Source of the DNA: Prevotella sp.
GTDB taxonomy: Bacteria; Bacteroidota; Bacteroidia; Bacteroidales; Bacteroidaceae
NCBI GenBank assembly: GCA_017557405.1
Contig: JAFYYV010000009.1
Location: 94,721-158,720, forward strand
Direction of reading: 5' to 3'
DNA length: 64,000 nucleotides
The position numbers were made by a program, and so were the translations under genes. This document shows positions 8,716-17,540 of the stretch, in pieces. Every line of letters starts with the position of its first letter. Within the stretch, counting starts at the first letter, position 1. The notes beneath the pieces are model-generated. The model worked only from the letters and a program-made list of their open reading frames with translations, did no database searches and was not told the origin of the DNA.

Positions 8716-9555
8716 TTAAGCCTCTTCTGTGTGGTTTGCTTCGTATGTCTGAGCGATTGAATAACCAACCTCGTCGAGGGCGTATGTCAACTTGTCAATC
8801 TTATTCGTGTAGTAGTTGTAGGCGATCACAGCACCCCACGATGTCAAGATACCAGAAGCTGTGTTCACCAGAGCCTCAGAAATACCTTGTGACAGGGCGA
8901 GAGAGTCACCACCACCACCAGCAGCCAGAGCTGCGAATGAACGAATCATACCAACCACAGTTCCGAACAGAGCGGTCAGTGTACCCAGAGTAACGATAGT
9001 AGCCAGAATCGGCATGTTCATCTGCAAGGTAGGCATCTCAAGCTGAGTGGCCTCTTCGTGAGCCTGCTGGATCTTAGCAATCTTCTGAGATTTCTTCAGA
9101 CCAGTAGTAGCCTCCATGTCCTTGTAAGCCTTCAGAGAAGCGCCTACAACGTTAGCAACAGTACCTCTCTGGTCGTCGCAAAGCTTCTGAGCCTTAGCGA
9201 AGTCACCTTCTGCGAGAGCTGCCTTGATGTTAGACACAAATTTGGGGAGCTTGCCCTTACCGAAAGCGGTGCGGAGAGCGAGCCAGCGCTCAATGCTGAG
9301 TGCGATCACGGTGAACAACAGGGTGATGATCACAGGCACCACGATACCGCCTTTGTAGACGAGACCGAGGAGACTTCCGTCTTTCACTGCGTTAGAAGGA
9401 TCGCCATCAACGAAGTTTGCGGGGTTACCCAACACGAACTTGTAGAAGCAAACGGCTGCAATGAAACAGAATACGATGATCCAAATTGCTGCTTGAACTC
9501 CCTGGAAGCCCTGAGATTTTTTCTTCGGGGCTGCTGCTTTTTGTGTAGTTGCCAT
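8716..9555 (-). CDS. exbB: MotA/TolQ/ExbB proton channel protein
   Basis: 279 residues with four predicted membrane helices: about 20-40, 68-92, 180-205 and 222-245. The MotA/TolQ/ExbB signature lies in the third and fourth helices (PTLQMNMPILATIVTLGTLTALFGTVVGMIRSF, then GISEALVNTASGILTSWGAVIAYNYY). It forms the inner-membrane proton channel that drives TonB. An extra N-terminal helix relative to E. coli ExbB is usual in Bacteroidetes. First gene of the operon. Confidence 0.94.
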   Translation of the reverse strand: MATTQKAAAPKKKSQGFQGVQAAIWIIVFCFIAAVCFYKFVLGNPANFVDGDPSNAVKDGSLLGLVYKGGIVVPVIITLLFTVIALSIERWLALRTAFGKGKLPKFVSNIKAALAEGDFAKAQKLCDDQRGTVANVVGASLKAYKDMEATTGLKKSQKIAKIQQAHEEATQLEMPTLQMNMPILATIVTLGTLTALFGTVVGMIRSFAALAAGGGGDSLALSQGISEALVNTASGILTSWGAVIAYNYYTNKIDKLTYALDEVGYSIAQTYEANHTEEA

Positions 9556-9672
9556 AATTTAATTTTTTAATTTTTTGGTTATTAATAAATTTAAGTTGTT
9601 GAATATCGGATTTAATGTCAGTGTGCCAAGTACACAGTTTTTCTTCTTGTGATACTTTTCACAATCAACACG

Positions 9673-9680
9673 CAAAGATA
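9673..9680 (-). promoter_or_regulatory. -7 box before the exbB operon
   Basis: The minus strand reads TATCTTTG, an exact TAnnTTTG match, 118 bp before the exbB start. No clear -33 TTG is found at the usual distance. The leader it implies is long and AT-rich. Confidence 0.45.
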
Positions 9681-9787
9681 GTAAAATATGAGAAACTAAT
9701 CATTGAATTAAGGATATTTAACGATGTATTTCGTTTTTTCTTATTATTCGATGAATTGTTTTTTCCTTTTTTCACATCCTTGTTTTC

Positions 9788-10993
9788 TTATCCTAGTTGA
9801 GCCAATGCATTTTTGATTCTGCTTATGGCCTCGCGGATGTTTTCGTCGCTAGTAGCATAACTCATGCGGAAACATTCAGGATCGCCGAATGCATCGCCAC
9901 CTACCGTAGCCACATGTCCCACTTCTAGCAGATACATAGCTAGGTCGGTGCTGTTGTTGATGGTTCTAACGGTATTGCCCTCTTTATAGCTTTTTCCGTA
10001 GAAACTACTGCATTTTGGGAACAAGTAGAATGCTCCTTCGGGTTTGTTCACCTCCAATCCTGGAATGTCTCTAGTCAACTCCACTATGAGATCGCGTCTG
10101 CGTTCAAACGCTTGGCGCATTTCCTCCACACAACCTTGGTCGAGCGTATAGGCAGCTTCGGCGGCTTTCTGACTCACCGAACAAGGTCCGCTGGTGTATT
10201 GTCCTTGCAGTTTGTTGCAACCTTTCACAATCCATTCAGGAGCGGCGATGTATCCAATACGCCAACCAGTCATAGCATAGGCTTTTGACACACCATTGAC
10301 GATGATGGAGCGTTCTTTCATTCCTTCGAATTGGGCAATCGACTCGTGTTTGCCGATATAGTTGATGTGCTCATAGATCTCGTCTGCCAGCACAAAGAGG
10401 TCCTCGTGTTTCAAGATGACTTTGGCAAGTTCTTCGAGTTCATTTTTAGAATAGACGCTTCCAGTAGGATTACTAGGAGAACAGAGAATGAGCATTCGCG
10501 TTTTCGGTGTGATAGCTGCCTCCAGTTGCTCGGGTGTCATCTTGAAGTTCTGCTCGAATCCCGCGTTCACGATGACAGGTTCTCCGCCAGCCAACTTCAC
10601 CATCTGCGGATAGCTTACCCAATAGGGGGCTGGTATGATGACCTCATCACCGTCGTTGACAAGTGCCATGATGGTGTTGCACACGCTCTGTTTAGCGCCG
10701 TTCGACACAAGCACATCGTTAATGGTATAGTCGAGGTTGTTCTCGTTTTTCAGTTTGGCGACGATGGCTTTGCGCAAGTCGGGGTAACCTGGAACGGGCG
10801 AATAACGCGACCAGTTGTCGTCTATGGCTTTCTTGGCAGCTTCTTTGATGTCGTCGGGAGTGTTGAAATCGGGTTCTCCGACGCTCATGTTGATGACGTC
10901 AATGCCTTGCGCCTTCATTTCACTGCTTTTCTGCGACATAGCCAGCGTTGCTGATGGAGCCAGTCGGTTCAGACGGTTTGATAATTGTGCCAT
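9788..10993 (-). CDS. aspC: pyridoxal-phosphate aminotransferase, aspartate aminotransferase type (class I)
   Basis: 401 residues, full length for the family. The PLP-binding lysine is K237 in NGVSKAYAMTGWRIGY. Other class I landmarks are SVGEPDFNTPDDI, SNGAKQSV (phosphate binding), CSPSNPTGSVYS and LADEIYEHI. It transfers the amino group between aspartate and 2-oxoglutarate in the cytoplasm. Closely related class I enzymes share these motifs, so substrate preference is not certain. Its start lies 196 bp after the ribBA stop on the same strand and it has its own promoter. Confidence 0.9.
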   Translation of the reverse strand: MAQLSNRLNRLAPSATLAMSQKSSEMKAQGIDVINMSVGEPDFNTPDDIKEAAKKAIDDNWSRYSPVPGYPDLRKAIVAKLKNENNLDYTINDVLVSNGAKQSVCNTIMALVNDGDEVIIPAPYWVSYPQMVKLAGGEPVIVNAGFEQNFKMTPEQLEAAITPKTRMLILCSPSNPTGSVYSKNELEELAKVILKHEDLFVLADEIYEHINYIGKHESIAQFEGMKERSIIVNGVSKAYAMTGWRIGYIAAPEWIVKGCNKLQGQYTSGPCSVSQKAAEAAYTLDQGCVEEMRQAFERRRDLIVELTRDIPGLEVNKPEGAFYLFPKCSSFYGKSYKEGNTVRTINNSTDLAMYLLEVGHVATVGGDAFGDPECFRMSYATSDENIREAISRIKNALAQLG

Positions 10994-11027
10994 ATTGTTT
11001 TGAAACTCCTATTTTAAATTCAAGCTG

Positions 11028-11035
11028 CAAAATTA
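11028..11035 (-). promoter_or_regulatory. -7 box before aspC
   Basis: The minus strand reads TAATTTTG, matching TAnnTTTG, 34 bp before the start codon. A TTCG about 19 bp further upstream is only a poor -33 match. Confidence 0.45.
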
Positions 11036-11189
11036 AGCATTTTATTCGTTAAAACGAAAAATTCCTTTCATTATTTCACTAAATCCCGCATTTTTCTTCC
11101 TTCATGCCCGATAATTCCCCTTTTTCCTTATTATTCGTAATCGGGCTTTTACTGTTTGTTTTTAGTTTTTTATCAGGAATCTACCCGTT

Positions 11190-12401
11190 TTATTTCAAAT
11201 GCAGAGTGTGCCCCATGCGGTCTTGCTTTGTTTTCAAATAACGGTAGTCGTATTGGTTGGGCGTGATTTCGATGGGCACGTTCTCTACGATTTCCAATCC
11301 GTAGGCTTCCAATCCGACGCGTTTGGTGGGGTTGTTGGTCATCAATCGCATTTTGTGCACACCGAGATGGCGTAGCATCTGAGCACCGCAGCCATAATCG
11401 CGTTCGTCGGGTTTGAATCCCAAGTGTACGTTGGCCTCAACAGTGTCCATACCTTCTTCCTGTAGTTTGTAGGCAGCGATTTTGTTCATCAAGCCGATAC
11501 CGCGACCTTCCTGCTGCATATAGACGAGCACACCTTTTCCTTCTTTTTCAATCATCTGCAACGATTTGTGCAGTTGTTCGCCACAATCGCATCGCATACT
11601 GCCTAAGATGTCGCCCGTAGCACACGAAGAGTGAACACGCACCAATATGGGCTCGTTTTCACGCCAGGTGCCTTTGATGAGCGCCATATGCTCCAATCCG
11701 TTGCTTTTTTGACGGAAAGGAATCAAACGGAAATGACCGTATTGTGTGGGCATATCCACCTCGCTCCCCACCTCAATGAGCGATTCCCGTTGCAATCGAT
11801 AGGCTATCATATCGCGGATGGAGATGATTTTCAAGCCCCATTCCTCAGCTCGTTTTATCAGTTCGGGCATACGGGCCATATCTCCGTTATCGCTCATGAT
11901 TTCCATCAGTGCGGCTGCAGGATAGAGTTCAGCCATCTTGCAAAGGTCCACAGCTGCTTCGGTGTGGCCGCTTCGGCGCAACACGCCGTTGTCTTGGGCG
12001 TAGAGCGGATTGATGTGTCCAGGTCGTCCGAAAGTCTGTGGAGTGCTTTTCGGGTCAGCGAGAGCTAGGATGGTGGCAGCGCGGTCGTGAGCCGATACAC
12101 CAGTTGTGCACCCTTCGAGTTTATCAACAGTGACCGTGAAGGGAGTTCCCAACACCGATGTGTTATCTTGCACTTGATGGGGTAGGTCGAGTTCCTCGCA
12201 GCGAGAGAGCGTGATAGGGGCGCACAGCACGCCACGAGCGTGCTTGAGCATGAAGTTCACTTTCTCGGGTGTTATCTTTTCTGCGGCGATAATGAGGTCG
12301 CCTTCGTTTTCGCGATCTTCGTCGTCAACCACAATGACAAACTTCCCTTCTTTGAAGTCTTCGATGGCAGCTTCGATGCTACTGAGTTTGAATTCTTTCA
12401 T
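11190..12401 (-). CDS. ribBA: bifunctional 3,4-dihydroxy-2-butanone-4-phosphate synthase / GTP cyclohydrolase II
   Basis: 403 residues with both riboflavin-pathway domains. The N-terminal DHBP synthase (about 1-205) has [17 protein letters not shown], the acidic metal and substrate loop, and [13 protein letters not shown]. The C-terminal GTP cyclohydrolase II (about 210-400) has [24 protein letters not shown], with the three zinc-binding cysteines, and [13 protein letters not shown]. The two activities supply both precursors of riboflavin from ribulose 5-phosphate and GTP. Start lies 45 bp after the LptF/G-type gene, probably one transcript. Confidence 0.96.
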   Translation of the reverse strand: MKEFKLSSIEAAIEDFKEGKFVIVVDDEDRENEGDLIIAAEKITPEKVNFMLKHARGVLCAPITLSRCEELDLPHQVQDNTSVLGTPFTVTVDKLEGCTTGVSAHDRAATILALADPKSTPQTFGRPGHINPLYAQDNGVLRRSGHTEAAVDLCKMAELYPAAALMEIMSDNGDMARMPELIKRAEEWGLKIISIRDMIAYRLQRESLIEVGSEVDMPTQYGHFRLIPFRQKSNGLEHMALIKGTWRENEPILVRVHSSCATGDILGSMRCDCGEQLHKSLQMIEKEGKGVLVYMQQEGRGIGLMNKIAAYKLQEEGMDTVEANVHLGFKPDERDYGCGAQMLRHLGVHKMRLMTNNPTKRVGLEAYGLEIVENVPIEITPNQYDYRYLKTKQDRMGHTLHLK

Positions 12402-12446
12402 ATACCTTATTATATATAGGGTGTTGGTCGAGTCGTGTAAAAGGAA

Positions 12447-14351
12447 TCAAGATTTTTGGTTGAGCAACTTGATTCGATTGATAATGTTCGTGCTGGTTAA
12501 CTTGATGGTTCGCAGGTCGCGGAGCAGTCGCAGACGGAACATCCACATGCGAATGTAGAGGAACAAGCCCACAGGAACGATGATGGCCGCCACGATGTTC
12601 ATCCATCGACGTTCGAAAGGCCGCGTGTGGGCTTTCACCGAGAGGATGGGGTAGTGGTTGAGTTCCGTGAGGATGTGTTTGTCCTTCGTGTTCGACAAAT
12701 CTTCGATTACTTCCTCCATCTCGTCGCTGATGCGTTCGATTTCGTGGTCGGGCTCGTAGCGGAAGAACACTTTGATGGGGTTGGGCATCAACATCAGTTT
12801 GTGCTGGTGTGAATAGTCGGTCACTTCTTTGTTGATGATGCTCAAACGTGAAGCATCGGTGGGATAGTCGGGATCGTTGATGATGACTTCCTTTCCGAAT
12901 ACATGACGTTTCAGTCTCAGTCCCAGCAATCGCATGAAGAAATTGCGATAAGCGTCGAGGTTGAACACCACAGAGTCGTTGTTGGCCTTGTAGGTCACAA
13001 ACACCGCGATAGGCGTCAATACGGCGGTAGCGAGTCCTTTTCCGAACCAAACCGTCCACATTCCTCCACGCGACATTCGGTAGCCGGTGTTGTCGAGAAT
13101 GTAGAAAATGATGAACACGATGACCGATATGATGACGGGAATACCCAGTCCTCCTTTTCGGATGATGGCTCCCAATGGGGCTCCGATGAAGAAGAAGATG
13201 AGACACGAAAGAGCCAACGTGAACTTGTTGATGGCCTCGATGTCGTGCTGTCGGATGATCTTGTCGCCGTCGCTGGTCATCATCGAGTTGAATGTGAGTT
13301 CACTGCTTTGCGACCTCACGTTGCCCAATGCGATGTTCACCACGTTTTGTTTCTCCTCGGTAGTCATTTTCGCATAGACCGAATCAATGCTCATCGACTT
13401 GTTTTCGGCTCGTTTCAAAGCTATGAGCGAGTCTTTCTTCGACACGCTGTGCAGGCGGTAGTATCTTTGTTTAGCGCTTTTGTAGAACTGAAGTCCAATG
13501 CTGTCGTAGATCTGCACCATCGAGTCCTTGTCGTGGAATATCTGAGCGAGACTCTTACCGCGTGCGTTGTTTGAAAGGGTAGTGGCGTCGGTCAGATTGA
13601 AGTCGCCGTCGTAGTCGAGCACCAGCTTCTTTGTGACAAACGCCTGTCGCTGATAAGGAACAGCCGCCGTACGACCCATCTCGGTTTGCAAGTTTCCGTA
13701 CCACATGCCGTCCCAGAGGCTGAGCACCAAGTGCTTCTTCTCGGCAGTTGCCTGCAGCATACCCGAGTCGGCGAGAATGATTTCCTGATCCTCATAGCTT
13801 CCCGACATGCGGTAGATCATGATGCCGTAGAGTTTGCCCGTCTTCATGTCTTTCTTCTGCACGTAGAGGTTGCAGTTGGGTATTCCGTCGTAGAAGATGC
13901 CTTCAGGAATCTCCAGTTCAGGGCTTTTTTGCTTCATCGAGATGAGCAGCTGCGTCATCTTCATGTTGGCCTTCGGCCCTATGTCGTTTTGGAAGAAGAA
14001 GGAGACGAGGGTGATGAGGATGGAGATGAAGATGAGCGGTCGGAATGTCTGCATCAACGAGATGCCTGCCGACTTGATGGCGGTGAGCTCAGAGCTTTCT
14101 CCCAAGTTTCCGAAGGTGATGAGCGAAGAAAGAAGAATGGCCAGCGGCAATGCTTGAGGCACAAGCATCAGACTCATATACCAGAAGAACTGGGCCATCA
14201 CTTCCATCGAGAGACCCTTTCCGATGAGTTCGTCGATGTATCGCCACAGGAATTGCATCATCAGCACAAACTGGCAGATGAAGAATGTGGCGACGAATAG
14301 CAGCCCGAATTGCTTGGATATGAAAATGTCTAATTTCTTGATTCGAAACAT
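12447..14351 (-). CDS. LptF/LptG (YjgP/YjgQ) family permease
   Basis: 634 residues. Three membrane helices lie in the first about 120 residues ([60 protein letters not shown]), then a long soluble beta-rich periplasmic part, then further helices ([42 protein letters not shown]). These are hallmarks of LptF/LptG, the membrane halves of the lipopolysaccharide exporter. It is longer than E. coli LptF or LptG (about 360) by an inserted and a C-terminal segment, as usual for Bacteroidetes. Whether it acts as F, G or a homodimer cannot be told. Confidence 0.9.
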   Translation of the reverse strand: MFRIKKLDIFISKQFGLLFVATFFICQFVLMMQFLWRYIDELIGKGLSMEVMAQFFWYMSLMLVPQALPLAILLSSLITFGNLGESSELTAIKSAGISLMQTFRPLIFISILITLVSFFFQNDIGPKANMKMTQLLISMKQKSPELEIPEGIFYDGIPNCNLYVQKKDMKTGKLYGIMIYRMSGSYEDQEIILADSGMLQATAEKKHLVLSLWDGMWYGNLQTEMGRTAAVPYQRQAFVTKKLVLDYDGDFNLTDATTLSNNARGKSLAQIFHDKDSMVQIYDSIGLQFYKSAKQRYYRLHSVSKKDSLIALKRAENKSMSIDSVYAKMTTEEKQNVVNIALGNVRSQSSELTFNSMMTSDGDKIIRQHDIEAINKFTLALSCLIFFFIGAPLGAIIRKGGLGIPVIISVIVFIIFYILDNTGYRMSRGGMWTVWFGKGLATAVLTPIAVFVTYKANNDSVVFNLDAYRNFFMRLLGLRLKRHVFGKEVIINDPDYPTDASRLSIINKEVTDYSHQHKLMLMPNPIKVFFRYEPDHEIERISDEMEEVIEDLSNTKDKHILTELNHYPILSVKAHTRPFERRWMNIVAAIIVPVGLFLYIRMWMFRLRLLRDLRTIKLTSTNIINRIKLLNQKS

Positions 14352-14400
14352 TTCACCTTATAAAAATAGCGCGTGCGCGTTCGTGCGCACAATCAGGCTG

Positions 14401-14408
14401 CAAAGGTA
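14401..14408 (-). promoter_or_regulatory. -7 box before the LptF/G-type gene
   Basis: The minus strand reads TACCTTTG, 49 bp before the start codon. A GC-rich inverted repeat, TGCGC/GCGCA, lies in the leader between it and the gene. Confidence 0.45.
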
Positions 14409-14447
14409 ATAAAAAAGGTTGTAACGCCGAAAGACTTTACCATTTTT

Positions 14448-14846
14448 TCACAGTCCAGTGGAGTGGCGCAGTCGATTCAGGTTGTCGTCCCACAAGTCGT
14501 AGAGTGTGTCGACGTCTTCTTCAAGAGCGTAGTCGGTGATCGAGAGGATGTAGTCGTTGGTGATGTTGCTGTGCTCCATCCTCAGTTCCAAGTAGGCGTC
14601 TTCGTCGGTCTCGTCGGCCCATCTGATTCTGAACCTGTGGTTTCGCTCGGTCTCTATGATGACGGCTTGTCGCGTTTCGTGGTGTTTCCACACTTCGCCC
14701 CACGTGAACGTAATGGTGTCGCCATCCTGTTGCACGTCGTCGGCAATCCATCTGGCCAGTCCTTCGGGGGTGCTAATGAGCTGCCAGATGATGGGTTGCG
14801 AATTCGACCTCAGTTCGTGTTCGATGATGATTTTCTGCTTTTTCAT
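14448..14846 (-). CDS. START-like (SRPBCC fold) domain protein
   Basis: 132 residues from the ATG at 14846; an upstream in-frame ATG would put the promoter box inside the gene and was not used. The sequence begins KKQKIIIEHELRSNSQPIIWQLISTPEGLARWIADDV and continues with beta-strand-rich TFTWGEVWKHHETRQAVIIE and HRFRIRWADE, the pattern of small Bacteroidetes START-like proteins related to AHSA1. These have a hydrophobic ligand cavity, but no ligand is established. No export signal. The gene ends 96 bp before the LptF/G-type gene, which has its own -7 box. Confidence 0.78.
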   Translation of the reverse strand: MKKQKIIIEHELRSNSQPIIWQLISTPEGLARWIADDVQQDGDTITFTWGEVWKHHETRQAVIIETERNHRFRIRWADETDEDAYLELRMEHSNITNDYILSITDYALEEDVDTLYDLWDDNLNRLRHSTGL

Positions 14847-14890
14847 GCGCTGGGGTTGTTGTTTTGTTTGTAGACGTGACTTCTTCGTTG

Positions 14891-14921
14891 CAAAAATAAT
14901 AAAAAAATATTCCCTATACAA
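14891..14921 (-). promoter_or_regulatory. promoter of the START-like gene
   Basis: On the minus strand TTG (14919-14921), a 20-bp spacer, then TATTTTTG (14891-14898): a full Bacteroidetes -33/-7 match, 44 bp before the ATG at 14846. It is divergent from the tRNA promoter 18 bp away. Confidence 0.75.
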
Positions 14922-14938
14922 ATTATTTGCATGTTTTT

Positions 14939-14969
14939 TTGGTGAATTAAAAAGTTTATATTACCTTTG
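14939..14969 (+). promoter_or_regulatory. promoter of tRNA-Met
   Basis: TTG (14939-14941), 20-bp spacer, TACCTTTG (14962-14969); transcription would begin about 20 nt before the tRNA. Confidence 0.8.
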
Positions 14970-14992
14970 CACCCGCATTCAAGAAAATGGAT

Positions 14993-15066
14993 GGCGGGAT
15001 AGCTCAGTTGGTTAGAGCGTCGGATTCATAATCCGGAGGTCGAGGGTTCGGGTCCCTCTCCCGCTA
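14993..15066 (+). tRNA. tRNA-Met (CAT anticodon), elongator type
   Basis: A 74-nt cloverleaf. The acceptor stem GGCGGGA pairs with TCCCGCT (G1-U72 wobble) and A73 is the discriminator. The anticodon stem TCGGA/TCCGG encloses the loop TTCATAA, giving anticodon CAT. The T arm is GAGGG-TTCGGGT-CCCTC. CCA is not encoded. Initiator features (C1xA72) are absent, so this is the elongator form; an Ile2 tRNA with modified CAT cannot be fully excluded by eye. Confidence 0.96.
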
Positions 15067-15079
15067 CATCGGATGTGAA

Positions 15080-15109
15080 AGCCCTGCAGATGGTCTGCAG
15101 GGCTTTTTT
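15080..15109 (+). terminator. terminator of tRNA-Met
   Basis: AGCCCTGCAGA (15080-15090) and TCTGCAGGGCT (15094-15104) form a perfect 11-bp stem with a 3-nt loop, followed by a run of T. Confidence 0.92.
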
Positions 15110-15318
15110 GTTTTCAATTGTCATTTGTTCGCGCGAACATTCGCCCATCATGCTCTCTTAAGGTCATTTTTGGCTTTAAATTTGTTGATTTTTTTCCGAA
15201 TTTTTAATACATTTTAGTTAATTGTTCTAGAAATTTAATAGGCTGGTTTTGTAAAGAATTACGAAAAAAATGACGCATTCTGCGCGTTTTCAAGTGGGTT
15301 TCGTGGTCGGTTTCTGCA

Positions 15319-15423
15319 TGAAAGCTATGCTTTGACCTTGTCAAACGATAGCTTTGAGGGCGCAATATGTATGCTTTGACCTCGTCAAAGCTATGCTTTA
15401 GCAGGGTCAAAGCATAGCTCTGA
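15319..15423. repeat. 22-nt periodic palindrome array, locus 2 (5 units)
   Basis: Five 17-nt cores start at 15319, 15341, 15363, 15385 and 15407, exactly 22 nt apart. Examples are TGAAAGCTATGCTTTGA, TCAAAGCTATGCTTTAG and TCAAAGCATAGCTCTGA; spacers are CCTTG, GGGCG, CCTCG and CAGGG. The centre words CTATG and CATAG are reverse complements, so units of both orientations are mixed. The rest of the gene-free stretch 15110-15676 is AT-rich and holds a perfect 12-nt palindrome, GGATTGCAATCC (15466-15477). I see no gene in it. Confidence 0.88.
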
Positions 15424-15676
15424 CAAAGAGAAGAAAGACGTTTTGGTTGTCATTTTACGGTAATAGGATTGCAATCCGTTGATTTCCAGCTAGTTGCGAA
15501 AATTGCGAGAAAATGCCGATTTTTGACCATTTTTCGACCATTTGGCCGTCTATTTCCCATTTTTGAGGGCGTTTTGTAAAATAAATTAGTAATTAATTGA
15601 AAAATGTTTACAAAGTGACATAAATTGACTTGTGATAATTTCTCACTTCGAAATGAAAATTTTCCGCAAAAAACAG

Positions 15677-15707
15677 TTGCTCAATCCGATGGATTTTCTT
15701 ATCTTTG
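15677..15707 (+). promoter_or_regulatory. promoter of the purH-type gene and probably the mre operon
   Basis: TTG (15677-15679), 20-bp spacer, TATCTTTG (15700-15707). The start codon at 15740 would give a leader of about 30 nt. Confidence 0.8.
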
Positions 15708-15739
15708 CAGTTCCAAAATATATAATGTACGAAGAAAAT

Positions 15740-16336
15740 ATGGCTGCAACAAAGAAAATCAAGACTGCATTGGTATCGGTGTTCCATAAAGATGGCTTGG
15801 ACGAACTGCTCGCCAAGCTGAATGCCGAGGGCGTGAAATTCCTTTCTACAGGCGGCACCCAGAAGTTCATTGAGTCGCTGGGCTACGACTGCCAGACCGT
15901 GGAGAGTGTGACTACTTATCCTTCGATTCTCGGAGGGCGCGTGAAGACGCTCCATCCGAAAGTGTTCGGAGGCATTTTGGGTCGTCGTGAAAACGAGGGC
16001 GACCAGCAACAAATGAAGGAGTATGAGATTCCTGAAATCGATTTGGTCATCGTGGATCTTTATCCATTCGAACAGACAGTGGCCAGCGGTGCATCTGAGC
16101 CCGACATCATCGAGAAGATTGATATTGGCGGCATTTCGCTCATTCGTGCCGGCGCCAAGAACTTCAACGATGTGGTTATCGTTCCCAGCAAGGCCGAATA
16201 CGCCGTTCTGCTCGACATCTTGAACCGCAAGGGCGCACAAACCGACATTGAAGACCGCCGCATGTTTGCCGAGCGCGCTTTCGGTGTGAGCAGCCACTAT
16301 GATACAGCCATCCACGAGTGGTTCTGCAAGAAATAG
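15740..16336 (+). CDS. IMP cyclohydrolase domain of PurH, standing alone
   Basis: 198 residues from the ATG at 15740; the alternative ATG at 15725 would leave only a few nucleotides of leader. The protein is the methylglyoxal-synthase-like N-terminal domain of PurH: KTALVSVFHKDGL, FLSTGGTQKFIESLGY, the signature TYPSILGGRVKTLHPKVFGGIL, DLVIVDLYPFEQTVASGAS and IEKIDIGGISLIRAGAKN. This domain closes FAICAR to IMP. Usual PurH has about 510-530 residues with a C-terminal AICAR formyltransferase domain. Here the gene stops cleanly at the domain linker (HYDTAIHEWFCKK) and only 149 bp separate it from mreB, too little for remains of the missing domain. The formyltransferase must be encoded elsewhere or be replaced. 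Confidence 0.9.
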   Translation: MAATKKIKTALVSVFHKDGLDELLAKLNAEGVKFLSTGGTQKFIESLGYDCQTVESVTTYPSILGGRVKTLHPKVFGGILGRRENEGDQQQMKEYEIPEIDLVIVDLYPFEQTVASGASEPDIIEKIDIGGISLIRAGAKNFNDVVIVPSKAEYAVLLDILNRKGAQTDIEDRRMFAERAFGVSSHYDTAIHEWFCKK

Positions 16337-16485
16337 GGTTTCATTCATTTAGCAGGACATACACGATTTTGCCCGACCGCCACATCGTAAGAGGCAAAGG
16401 GCGCGGGCGATAGAAAGATGATTCTAAAGGAAACAGTAGAGACGTGATAATAAATTATTAAAAAAAGAAATTTTAGCTATAGCTT

Positions 16486-17508
16486 ATGGGATTTTTTTCA
16501 TTTATCCAGGAAATTGCAATGGACCTGGGCACGGCCAACACCATTATTATCAGTGATGACAAGATTGTGGTTGACGAGCCCTCTGTTGTGGCATTGAATC
16601 GCCATGATGGCAAGATGATTGCCGTAGGCGATGAAGCCAAGTTGATGTACGAGAAGACTCACGAGAACATCAAGACCGTTCGCCCGTTGCGCGACGGCGT
16701 GATTGCCGATTTCTCGGCTTGTGAGCAGATGATGCGCGGATTGATCAAGAAAGTACATACGGGCAGCCGCCTGTTCTCTCCGTCGCTCCGCATGGTGATT
16801 GGCGTACCTTCGGGTTCTACCGAAGTGGAATTGCGTGCTGTTCGCGATAGTGCTGAACATGCTGACGGACGCGACGTATACTTGATTTTCGAGCCGATGG
16901 CTGCCGCTATTGGTATTGGCATTGATGTGGAGGCTCCGGAAGGAAATATGATTGTTGACATTGGTGGTGGCTCGACCGAGATTGCTGTGATTTCGTTGGG
17001 TGGCATTGTGTCGAACAACTCCATCCGTACTGCCGGCGACGATTTGAACGCCGACATTCAGGAGTACATGAGCCGTCAGCACAATGTGAAGGTCAGTGAG
17101 CGTATGGCCGAGCGTATTAAGATTCATGTAGGAAGCGCCCTCACCGATTTGGGCGACGAGGCTCCTGAAGACTATATCGTGCACGGCCCGAACCGTATTA
17201 CCGCTCTGCCGATGGAGGTGCCCGTTTGCTATCAGGAGATTGCCCACTGCATCGACAAGACCGTTGCGAAGATTGAAAACGCCGTACTCTCGGCTCTCGA
17301 GAATACGCCGCCTGAGCTTTATGCCGATATCGTGAAGAATGGCATCTACCTGACTGGTGGTGGAGCATTGCTTCGCGGTCTTGACAAGCGTTTGAAGGAC
17401 AAGATCAACATCGACTTCCACATTGCCGAAGATCCTTTGCACAGTGTGGCTAAGGGCGCTGGAATCGCTCTGAAGAACGTAGATCGTTTCTCGTTCCTCA
17501 TGCGATAA
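16486..17508 (+). CDS. mreB: rod shape-determining protein MreB
   Basis: 340 residues of actin-like fold. The N-terminal phosphate-1 region is AMDLGTANTIIISDDKIVVDEPSVVAL, the second phosphate region is MIVDIGGGSTEIAVISLGG, and the adenosine region is GIYLTGGGALLRGLDKRL. It forms membrane-associated filaments that place cell-wall synthesis and keep the rod shape. First of five consecutive plus-strand elongation genes (mreB-mreC-mreD-mrdA-rodA). No promoter box was found in the 149-bp gap, so it may be read from the purH promoter. Confidence 0.97.
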   Translation: MGFFSFIQEIAMDLGTANTIIISDDKIVVDEPSVVALNRHDGKMIAVGDEAKLMYEKTHENIKTVRPLRDGVIADFSACEQMMRGLIKKVHTGSRLFSPSLRMVIGVPSGSTEVELRAVRDSAEHADGRDVYLIFEPMAAAIGIGIDVEAPEGNMIVDIGGGSTEIAVISLGGIVSNNSIRTAGDDLNADIQEYMSRQHNVKVSERMAERIKIHVGSALTDLGDEAPEDYIVHGPNRITALPMEVPVCYQEIAHCIDKTVAKIENAVLSALENTPPELYADIVKNGIYLTGGGALLRGLDKRLKDKINIDFHIAEDPLHSVAKGAGIALKNVDRFSFLMR

Positions 17509-17540
17509 ACCTCTTAGTCGTTCATCAAAAGCTCTGAGCG

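Noticed and set aside
11106-11146. Terminator of ribBA or aspC
   Set aside because: GCCCGAT and ATCGGGC form a 7-bp inverted repeat, but the loop is 27 nt and there is no T run in the minus-strand direction.
15204-15410. 68-codon minus-strand frame over array locus 2
   Set aside because: A 22-nt period is not a multiple of three, so any frame through the array is accidental; no promoter or family resemblance.
15319-15423. CRISPR array
   Set aside because: Regular spacing suggested CRISPR, but the period is only 22 nt, spacers are 5 nt, the repeated part is degenerate, and no cas genes are in the window.
16337-16485. Frameshifted remainder of the PurH formyltransferase domain
   Set aside because: Only 149 bp, with no sequence resembling the AICAR formyltransferase domain in any frame; hence treated as a true absence here.
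16498-17442. 314-codon minus-strand frame inside mreB
   Set aside because: Antisense shadow of a highly conserved gene.
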